Positions 31,201 to 38,676 of a stretch of 64,000 nt of DNA are shown piece after piece. How positions within the stretch are numbered: the stretch's first letter is position 1; every line of letters starts with the position of its first letter. The stretch is from Tritrichomonas musculus (lineage: Eukaryota > Parabasalia > Tritrichomonadida > Tritrichomonadidae): positions 3,348,001 to 3,412,000 of the forward strand of contig JAPFFF010000015.1 in NCBI GenBank assembly GCA_039105265.1, in the 5' to 3' direction. Below the pieces are notes generated by a model. That model saw only the letters and a program-made list of their open reading frames with translations, made no database searches and was not told where the DNA came from. A program made the position numbers and the translations under genes.

Positions 31201-31936
31201 TCGTTAAATTTTCATCGAATTTTAACGACTTTAAATTACATAAATCGCTGAACGAATATTTTGCAAAACTTGTGATTTTATACTCAATTGATTCATGTTT
31301 TATTGTGCTTGGAATAAAGATCTCACTTTCATCTTTTTTATTGATTGAAAACAATTGAGCGGTTTTGTCATTTTCATTCAAAATAAATGAAAAACCGTTT
31401 ATATCGGTTTTTTTCTTAGTGATTGAATTAATGTCTTCAGAAATGCCAGTTTTAAGTGAATACATCAAAATGTTATTGCTCTCATATATTTTGGGATTGA
31501 ATCCAACCGCTTCGTTATTGAATATAATTTCAATACCTTGTTTGAAATTGTTTTTAAGTTTTTCCAAGTCTGCTTTTTTTGAACGAATTTGAAATCTATT
31601 ATCAATGTTTTTCATTAATGGGTGGATATTTGTATGCGATGAATTGTTCATGAATAGTTGAATAAGATTTTTCATTATATCAAATTCTTCGCTTAATTGA
31701 ATATACTCGCAAAGACGTTTATCATAAAAAAATTCTGGAATTTCTCCTTTAATCCAATAGTCGATGAACGATTGGAATGTTTGCTCATCGACATATGATT
31801 TAACTTCGTACTGATGAGTCGTTATTAATGATTGGTAGATGTCGTCTTTAATGTCTCTTAGCGTGTTAAAATCAGAAGGAATCAAAAATTCTCTTGTATT
31901 TAAAATTAATTTATACGAAGAACAATTTTCTTCCAT
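28295..31936 (-). CDS. Large BTB-like + LRR_5 (BspA-type) protein
   Basis: The 1213-residue protein begins with a ~110-residue region (KLILNTREFLIPSDFNTL ... SFIDYWIKGEIPEFFYDKR) reminiscent of the BTB-like heads of trichomonad LRR and ankyrin proteins. LRR_5 repeats of ~23 residues then run from ~190 to the end. A larger block containing NWCxxxxNLxEVKIS, KYLIGKSD and DILYFARRDIEEAIIPSFI occurs three times (about residues 270, 680 and 910), showing growth by duplication of ~200-400-residue blocks. It has no signal peptide and no TM segment, so it is more likely a cytosolic scaffold than a surface adhesin. Paralogue of the 590-residue gene. A CACCATTTT motif precedes the ATG. Stop is TAA. Confidence 0.85.
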   Translation of the reverse strand: MEENCSSYKLILNTREFLIPSDFNTLRDIKDDIYQSLITTHQYEVKSYVDEQTFQSFIDYWIKGEIPEFFYDKRLCEYIQLSEEFDIMKNLIQLFMNNSSHTNIHPLMKNIDNRFQIRSKKADLEKLKNNFKQGIEIIFNNEAVGFNPKIYESNNILMYSLKTGISEDINSITKKKTDINGFSFILNENDKTAQLFSINKKDESEIFIPSTIKHESIEYKITSFAKYSFSDLCNLKSLKFDENLTIEKFDADIGCDNLEEVSIPDNVFEFSDAWCAQTVKLTKVKISPKNKNLIFYEDKYLIGKSDRKSDIFDILYFARRDIEKAIIPPFIRIISPFAFNFCKNLKKVEFSGDSNLQIISHDAFTHSSLRSIYIPKHVKKISYYAFNECPLVDLTFSEDSELEIIDDSSFRRTKLKSISIPANVKIIGNSAFYLCELFNKVEFSENSKLKIIGAESFGYTVLNNILIPRSVVAIGDSSFEGCSHLNKVVIQKDSQLLMIGEKAFQQSQIRSILIPRKVIVIGKESFSTCANMKHVDFEENSQLKNIDDNAFLNNNLDGISIPSSVVRIGECVFAYSNFFNNVQFQKDSELRIIDKLAFTSTQINKIYIPSHVVRICEKSFDCCKILKCVEFDENSELEVIEESAFNETSIETLTIPSNVNQIQKNAFSKCKYFTKLDLSNDLQIKSIPSLFSRSSITCISIPDNLVEFGENWCISTPNLVEVKISQNNKNFKYYEDKYLIGKSDIKSETFDVLYFVRRDIEEAIVPSFIKFISSSAFNSCDNLNKVDFMEDSQLQIIGDSAFFDIKIKTIKIPQHVKEIGKSAFGYCDKLEKIEFSENSELKIIKENSFGYTALTKIVIPSSVVEIQTYAFANCFALTEVEFAKNSEIKCINNDVFIESPIKIFSFPENLVELKENWCVESSNLMEIKISPKNKNFVFYEDKYLLGKSDLKSDVFDILYFARRDIEEAIIPSFIRIISPCAFNCCRDLQKVEFSDDSQLQIIKQNAFSDTSLESIYIPQSVIEISGNIFENTPIMKIEFAPNSMLKTIGEYSFYDTRIESISIPSNVTKICANAFNYSDLSCVIFEENSKLELIDSFAFSNSAIVRISIPKSVIKIDESSFEYCENLKDLDLTECSNLVFIGYNAFNCTQIRSIFIPSSVTYIDKNAFISCNNLQIIEIGEESKLKLFNYTNIQSNGIIMVPSGLISIWFNDF

Positions 31937-33359
31937 TTTTTAAAATGGTGAAATTTTCTATTGATTTGACCTTTATGAGATATGTCAGCTAAGAGGTATT
32001 CACGAAGAAAACTAGCCTAGCAATTTAATTCTAACTTATTTATTTTATTTTTAAAATATGTAATTAAGATAAATTACAAATTTTATATGATTCCATGTGT
32101 TTATTTTCAAGATATTGCTTAAGCATTTTTTTGTGAGAAAAAAAAACTATTTTCAATATATTTTGATATTTATTTGGAATTTTAAATGAAAGATTTTCTA
32201 TAAAACAATATAAAATATCTCAATATATATATATATTGACATTAAATAATTATAAATTAAAACATATATCGATTAATAATATTTTAAATAAAAAATTATT
32301 TAGATATTAACTTATTTTTATTTCAAAAAAAAAATATTTATTTAAAAATATTAGTTTTTCACAAAATTTGTGATCACTTTTGTGAAATCCTTTGAAAAAA
32401 AGCTAATTTTGATTTATTTGTTAGAAAAAATGAATATTAATAGAATTATTTAAATGTTTAGCAAATTATTTGATTCAAATTATCGGCATTTTCTATTATA
32501 TATATATATATATGTATTTAGAAATATATATTTTATCCAATATCTGTAAAATTTCAATTTATTATTTTTTTTTGTTGTTTGATTTTTGAACATTTTGACG
32601 TTTTGCACCCAAAAAAAACATCGATATTGTTGGAAACCAATTTTCTCAAAATTAAACACATAAATTTCTTATTGATCGCAATTTATGTTAAGATGAATCG
32701 CAATAATTAATATATTAAAAATAAAAGCAAAAAGCTAGGCTGGAAAAAAAATTGGGTTGGATTTTTATTAATTCTTTTGTTTTTTTTTGTTAAATCCTTT
32801 GCTTTTTTAAATATCGAATTTATTAAAATGAGATATAAAGCCAACTCAATATTTAATTCTTTATATATTTATTAAAATTTTTAAGAATTTTTAATCCTTA
32901 TTAAAAAAAAGTCTAATAATTCTAATATATCTGAAAAAATAAAATTCTTATATTTTAACAATGCAATGCTTGCCAAAGATAATATAGAGCAATTATATGT
33001 TTTTTTTATAAATTAGAATATTTATACTCTAATAGTCATTGAATTAATGCATTTCTAAAATCCAAAAAGACGTTAAGTCACTTAACATGAATACCTCTGT
33101 CAGCTATTTATTTACAAGAGTATTTATTATATCAAATACTTTAAATCTATACATTAATATAATTATTTAACATTAATTTTGCCGGATTAAATTTCATGAA
33201 TCACACTACTTTTAAAAATGGTTATTGCCAAATTAAAAATAAAGCTTATAGATTAAAGTTTAAAAAGTTTATTTAGGTAATCGATGATTTTAATCTTTAA
33301 AAAGCCGAAATAAGCAACATCCTATATTCATTATGTGCATTTATTTTAGTTCTTTTGTT
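31937..33359. other. Gene-free AT-rich stretch
   Basis: No frame, RNA gene or structured repeat supported. It contains a (TA)n tract at 32497-32513 and A/T homopolymer runs. Confidence 0.5.
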
Positions 33360-34030
33360 ATTGCTTTGTTTACTTTAATTGGTCATTTAGATAAAATGGC
33401 AGCAATTTCTGAATAATTGTTTTCCCTAGCATAGTCAATGGCAGCTTTGTGAAATTTCCAAAATTCCATAAACCATTCTAATTTTCAAATATATGAAAAA
33501 AGATAGATTGGAATATCATGAATGTTTTAGATCTAAGATGTCTTTGATGTTGATATCAATGCCTTCTTGTTTTAATAATAAGTCAACTATTTTATATAGC
33601 CATTAACTAGAGCATATATCAACGCCGTTTTATTAAATAGTAGAGTTAAATCCCATAAATATTTCAAAAATTCAATATCATTAAAAAAGTTAGATTTGAA
33701 TTTCATAAATGTTTTTTATTTAAAATGTCTTTGATATTGATATCTATGCCTTCTTGTCTTAATTAAAGCATATATCTACTCCATATTATTAAATGTTAAA
33801 GTTAAAATTTCATAAGTCTTTCAATCAATGATTGAATGAAAAATGTTAGATTTGAATTTCATGAATGTTTTCGATCTAAGATGTCTTTGATGTTGATATC
33901 AATTTCTTCTTGTTTTAATAAGAATTCAACAATTTCATTATATCCTTTGATTACTGCATACATCAACGCAGTCTTATTAAATATTCGAGTCTAATGTAAT
34001 TATTCCATAAGTTTTTCAATCTATGATTGT
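33360..34030 (-). pseudogene. Ankyrin-repeat remnant with three decayed copies of one module
   Basis: The minus strand shows three related blocks near 33850-34000, 33690-33790 and 33500-33650. The best reads NKTALMYAVIKGYNEIVEFL then LLKQEEIDINIKDILD, a classic ankyrin repeat (TALMYA, EIVEFLL, ININ). Each is followed by a stop (for example RKHS-TGA). The blocks are 156-177 bp apart, larger than one ankyrin repeat, which suggests ectopic duplication after decay. No intact gene is present. Confidence 0.65.
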
Positions 34031-34260
34031 AACATGCATTCCTGTTGGCTGCGAAATGTTTAATTGTAACACTCATTCCTGGGAATGATTGAACACCTTT
34101 TGTTTCATAATATCCGCAAAGGCCAGATAAAACAGGATCTTCTGAGAAGTATTCAAAGTTTCGTCCACATAATGGATTACAGTGAATGTTCATTCCTGGA
34201 GCTAACCAAAGATGAACGTGGTACTTCTTCATTTCTCTTCCAATTACTTTACCCATTACT
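34031..34260 (-). pseudogene. GH3 glycosidase fragment, N-terminal barrel part
   Basis: The minus strand encodes MGKVIGREM, WLAPGMNIHCNPLCGRNFEY, FSEDPVLSGLCGYYETKGVQ and SFPGMSVTIKHFAANRN. This is the core of the GH3 (beta-glucosidase-type) N-terminal barrel, including the conserved GRNFEYxSEDPxLSG and KHFAAN motifs. The catalytic Asp region is absent. Sequence identity to GH3 breaks off at about 34031, joining ankyrin remnant, and at ~34260, joining the oppositely oriented GH3 C-terminal piece. GH3 enzymes hydrolyse beta-glucosides; this piece cannot. Confidence 0.75.
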
Positions 34261-34765
34261 TCATTTCACTTCCGACTACAACAATTACCCATATTCATTA
34301 CAATTCAGTCATATGAATGGCAACTTTAATGATGAATATTACAAAGAAAGCATTTATGTTGGATATCGTTACTTCGATCGCTTAAACATTTCACCAAAAT
34401 ACTGCTTTGGTTATGGTATTGGCTACTCTACTTTTTCAATTGAAAATCCACAAGTTGAAATTGATAAAGAAAACATTATTGTTAAGGCTACTGTCAAGAA
34501 CACAGGCTCAAAGTATTCCGGCAGAGAAGTTGTTCAAGTTTATGTTAGTGCACAACAAGGTAAGCTTACCTTGTTGGCTTTACAAAGAGCATAACACTTG
34601 CACCAGGAGAAAGTGGACCAGTGACAGCTACATGCCCGATTCGCTTCTGTTCTTGATACTGTGCAGAACATTCAAGATGGATTCTTGAAGAAGGAACTTA
34701 CATCGTTCGTGTTGGTAACTGTAGCAGAACAACATTAGTTGCAGCCAAAATTGATGCTTTCTTTA
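34261..34765 (+). pseudogene. GH3 glycosidase fragment, C-terminal/FnIII-like part
   Basis: The plus strand encodes ESIYVGYRYFDRL, PKYCFGYGIGYSTFSIENPQ, VKNTGSKYSGREVVQVYVSA and, after a frame change near 34560, APGESGPVTA and WILEEGTYIVRVGNCSR. These match the end of GH3 proteins (YxGYRYFD, FGYGLSYTxF and the fibronectin-III-like domain). It abuts the GH3 N-terminal fragment head-to-head, so the two halves are inverted relative to one another. There is a stop and frameshift at 34560-34660. Confidence 0.75.
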
Positions 34766-34925
34766 TTATATTTTATCTGAGAAGGCAGATATTGAATATC
34801 ATTGACTTCGTCATTGCTGGAATAATTTGAATTATATTCACTTTCAAAATTGTTCTCGCCGTCTTTTTTCTTTGAAGGTTTTATAATTTCTAATTTTGAT
34901 CTTTTTCGTACTTTGTCTTTTACTT
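34766..34925 (-). pseudogene. Short coding scrap, acidic/basic tail, unrecognised
   Basis: The minus strand reads VKDKVRKRSKLEIIKPSKKK and then FESEYNSNYSSNDEVNDIQY without a stop for ~55 codons. Composition is that of a disordered protein tail with a basic (possibly nuclear localisation-like) cluster. There is no start codon or flanking frame. Its parent gene is unknown. Confidence 0.35.
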
Positions 34926-35885
34926 ATAAAATATAAATGTTAGCTCCAAACAAGCCCATAAAATTATTCTCATTCAATTAATTGAATGTCCTTACAAAAA
35001 GTCTCTTTTGGTTAATCAGTACCGCTTTTTTAATATCCTAAAAGATATTTAGCTAATGAAATTTCAAATAAATTAGTTTCATATTTATAAAATAGTAGCA
35101 TTCATTTCAAAATATCTTTTATCATTTATATATAATAAACTAGCATCACACCATTTCCCAGGATAGTTTCCTGTTAAGGACAAGCTTTTTTGAAACAATG
35201 ATATCAAATTCATCTTTAATTGAACTTTCTTTAAAAATAAAAACAGATTAAATGAATAATTGAGATTATTTCTATTTATATATATATATATATATATGAT
35301 ATTTGATATCAGATTTCTTTTAAAAACAAATTTTTGTGCATAATCTATGATTAAATTGGTATAAAATTATGATAAATAATGTAATGTCTCTTTAAATTGG
35401 ATAAAAATATATTTGTATTGATAATCAACAAATTATTAAAAAACAAACCTATTAAATGCTTTATAAGACTGAAAACGTATTTATACTATATCATTAAACA
35501 AACATATTAATAAGAAAAATGCTATTTTTATTTAACATCAATGCTATCATAAAACATATTATTTAATAATTTCCAGAAAACATAAAGACTCAATAAAAAC
35601 ACTCATAAAAGAAATGGTATCTAATACTATACCATTAATTTTAAATTCAAACCGAATTTAACTAATTCTAAAAAAATATTTCCAATATTTCTCGTATAGC
35701 TTTCTTAAACTCAAAAAGATCCCACATTTCAAAAATACTTTTTTATGGATATTGTGATGATAATAATTATTTTTCTTTATTTCTTTTATTGATCATTTTA
35801 GAAGGCATTTACACTTTCCCTTCAAAAAAAAGAATTTGAATTCTGCGAACCATGAAATTTTCTGATAAACCGCCGTTTTATATAA
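34926..35885. other. Gene-free AT-rich stretch
   Basis: No supported gene. A (TA)n tract lies at 35276-35297. Confidence 0.5.
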
Positions 35886-36050
35886 GGAAAGATTTGTATC
35901 GAAATTGATCGTCAAGAAAACGATTCATCTTTGAAAAAGTCGAGTTTTTACAGATTAGTGAGATTAAAACAGACTGGATTTAGCTTGTATGGATACACGA
36001 ACTCGAACCATTATTATTGGCGTTTCTATATTGTGGAGTTTTTTGGGTAA
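35886..36050 (+). pseudogene. Short coding scrap, unrecognised
   Basis: An open plus-strand segment of 54 codons without a start reads GKICIEIDRQENDSSLKKSS, then RLVRLKQTGFSLYGYTNSNH and WRFYIVEFFG before TAA at 36048. Tyr, Trp and Gly content is far above chance for this AT-rich DNA, so it is probably the 3' end of a lost gene. Confidence 0.4.
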
Positions 36051-36191
36051 AATTCAAATTTCCTTTAATTGATCAAGCGTAAAACGATTGAAAAAAATAA
36101 ACTCAATAATAACAATTTTCACTAAAGTTAAAAAAAATTAATTTTTATCTATTCTAATTGTTCTTACTTAATTTAAAGTTGATGTAATTCC

Positions 36192-37991
36192 TTATTTGCA
36201 GTGTGCAAGAATTTCATCTGAAACGTGAAGAAGGGCAGGTGAAGCATGTCCAATTTTATCTTTAAGGTATTGGGTGTTATCTGCAACTTGTGCTTTAACC
36301 TTTTCTGGATCGATGTACATGATCTTATCGAATTGTTCCTTTGTCATGTCGCTTCCTTTCCAGTCGATATCTTCATAGTGTGGGACAAGACCAAGTGGGC
36401 TTTCATGAGCTTTTGCAGTTCCTTCAACACGTCCAACCATCCAAGCGATTACACGAGCATTCTCACGGTAACCAGGCCACATGAATTTGCCATTCTCCTT
36501 ACGGAACCAGTTTACATGGAAGATATGTGGAAGCTTGACGTGATATTTTGTATCCATTTCGAGGTAGTGATTGAAGTAGTCGCCCATGTGATAACCGCAG
36601 AATGGAAGCATAGCAAATGGATCACGACGTAATGCACCAACTTGACCTTCAGCAGCTGCTGTTTGTTCTGAACCAACTGTTGCACCCATGTAGACACCAT
36701 GTGCCCAATTACGTGCTTCATAAACGAGTGGGATATCATTCATACGACGTCCTCCATAAACGAAGATTGAGACTGGAACGCCATCTGGATTTTCCCAATC
36801 TGGATCGATGCATGGGCAATTGCATGCTGGTGCTGTGAAACGGCTGTTTGGATGTGATGATGGACGTCCGCAACCTGGTGTCCAATCGTTACCATTCCAA
36901 TCAGTAAGATGTTCAGGTGGCTCCTTTGTCAAACCTTCCCACCAAACATCACCATCATCAGTCAAAGCAACGTTTGTAAAGATTGTATTCTTGGCGCATG
37001 AGAGTAAAGCGTTTGGATTGGTTTCCATTGCAGTACCTGGAGCGACACCGAAGAAACCGTTTTCTGGATTAATTGCACGAAGTTCGCCGTCTTTGTTTGG
37101 TTTAATCCAAGCGATATCATCACCAACAGTTGTGACTTTCCAGCCTTCTTTCAAAAGGGCATCTGGTGGAATGATCATGGCCATGTTTGTCTTACCACAA
37201 GCACTTGGGAATGCTGCTGTAACATAGGTCTTATGTCCATGTGGATCTTTGATGCCTAGAATAAGCATGTGTTCTGCAAGCCAGCCTTCATCCTTACCCA
37301 TCTTTGAAGCAATACGAAGTGCAAAGCATTTCTTACCAAGAAGAGCGTTACCACCATAACCAGAACCGAATGATATGATTTCTCTTGTTTCTGGGAAGTG
37401 AGTGATGAAAGTGTTGTCTGGATTGCATGGCCAAGGAACATCGGCAACGCCTGCTTTAAGTGGCATACCAACAGAATGGACGCATGGGACGAAATCGCCA
37501 TTATCACCGATGCATTCAAGAACCTTTGGTGAAACACGTGTCATGATTCTCATGTTAACAACAACGTATGGCGAATCTGTGATTTCAATACCGTTCTTAC
37601 CGATGGAGGAGCCAATTGGTCCCATTGAGAATGGAATAATGTACATCGTTCTTCCTTCCATTGATCCGTCTAAAAGTTTTTCAAGGATTGAACGCATTTC
37701 GGCTGGTGCTTTCCAATTGTTCGTTGGTCCTGCATCTTCCTCTTTCTCTGAGCAGATGAACGTCCTCGATTCAACACGTGCAACATCGCGTTTGTCTGAC
37801 CTGAACAAGTAGCAACCTGGACGTTTTTGCTGGTTCAATTGAATTGCCATCTTTTTGTCAACCATCATCTTAAAGAGCTTGTCTGCTTCTTCTTGTGAAC
37901 CATCGCACCAATGTACATCCTTTGGCTTACAAAGATCTGTGTATTTCTTCACAAAGTTTAAGAGCTTTTGATTGTTCGTATGAGCAGTCAT
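36192..37991 (-). CDS. PEPCK: Phosphoenolpyruvate carboxykinase (GTP type)
   Basis: The 599-residue protein is a full-length GTP-dependent PEPCK, interconverting oxaloacetate and phosphoenolpyruvate. Landmarks: substrate-site [32 protein letters not shown], the P-loop [12 protein letters not shown] near residue 267-278 with its mobile-loop Cys-Gly-Lys-Thr, kinase-2 motif [33 protein letters not shown], and near the C-terminus [15 protein letters not shown]. Length equals the usual cytosolic form (~600-620), with no presequence, so it is cytosolic or peripheral. In trichomonads this enzyme works in the glycolytic direction from PEP to oxaloacetate and then malate. GC content and codon bias are higher than in all neighbours, as expected of a highly expressed gene. 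An exact initiator precedes it. Confidence 0.98.
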   Translation of the reverse strand: MTAHTNNQKLLNFVKKYTDLCKPKDVHWCDGSQEEADKLFKMMVDKKMAIQLNQQKRPGCYLFRSDKRDVARVESRTFICSEKEEDAGPTNNWKAPAEMRSILEKLLDGSMEGRTMYIIPFSMGPIGSSIGKNGIEITDSPYVVVNMRIMTRVSPKVLECIGDNGDFVPCVHSVGMPLKAGVADVPWPCNPDNTFITHFPETREIISFGSGYGGNALLGKKCFALRIASKMGKDEGWLAEHMLILGIKDPHGHKTYVTAAFPSACGKTNMAMIIPPDALLKEGWKVTTVGDDIAWIKPNKDGELRAINPENGFFGVAPGTAMETNPNALLSCAKNTIFTNVALTDDGDVWWEGLTKEPPEHLTDWNGNDWTPGCGRPSSHPNSRFTAPACNCPCIDPDWENPDGVPVSIFVYGGRRMNDIPLVYEARNWAHGVYMGATVGSEQTAAAEGQVGALRRDPFAMLPFCGYHMGDYFNHYLEMDTKYHVKLPHIFHVNWFRKENGKFMWPGYRENARVIAWMVGRVEGTAKAHESPLGLVPHYEDIDWKGSDMTKEQFDKIMYIDPEKVKAQVADNTQYLKDKIGHASPALLHVSDEILAHCK

Positions 37992-38001
37992 TAAAATATA
38001 A

Positions 38002-38007
38002 AAGTGA
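38002..38007 (-). promoter_or_regulatory. Initiator TCACTT of PEPCK
   Basis: Minus-strand TCACTT, A+1 at 38005, giving a 13-nt leader before the ATG at 37989-37991. Exact match to TCAYTW at the expected distance. Confidence 0.65.
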
Positions 38008-38676
38008 AGTAAAAGTTTACTAATTTTATTTGTGGAATTTTTTTTATTTGCTTTATCTCCGAAAACTTCTTTTCGTCATTACGATAGATAAATTGAATGT
38101 TTATTTTTATATTTGCATTCAATTTAATTTCTGAGTATTTCTGAACATTTTATGATCAATATTTCTCAAAAAAATAATTTATCGTTTTTTTCACTGCTAA
38201 ATTGAATGCTTAAAATTCAATATAAAGCAAACACCGCTAAATAGATGATTTATCTTTGCGTTTTCGTCTTTTTTTCCTTTTTTAAAAAAATAATTATAAA
38301 CTTTTTTAAGTTATGAGTTAATTTATTAAATATCTTTTTTTTATTATGAAAAATAAAATATCATAATAATCAATTTTGAAATTATTTAGGAAATGAAGAT
38401 AATCACAATTTTAATAGTAAATTACTATTAGTAATAATCCCCAAAAAATTAAAAATTGAATTTCAATATTAAATTATTATTATTAATTATAGCTAAAAAT
38501 TAATTTTATACAACCTATTGGCTTCAATTAAAGGGATTCTTATTATCCTCTCAACATGTTTATGTCTTTTATTATATTTATTTTTGTATTTCATTGTTGT
38601 GTTCTTAATTATATATATTGAATTACCTGATGTTGAAAGTTCAAATTATATTGAGAAATATTTAATACAGCAATTA
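38008..38676. other. Intergenic, no gene seen
   Basis: AT-rich upstream region of PEPCK and 3' flank of the hexapeptide surface-protein gene. The plus-strand frame at 38518-38913 is a shadow of that gene plus AT-rich flank. Confidence 0.5.

Noticed and set aside
36000-36020. Second tRNA-like GGTTCGAG on the minus strand
   Set aside because: No pairing stems around it; it is inside the short coding scrap at 35886-36050.
38518-38676. Small hydrophobic plus-strand protein upstream of the stalk gene's end
   Set aside because: The hydrophobic part is AT-rich spacer, the remainder is antisense to the surface-protein tail, and no initiator is present.
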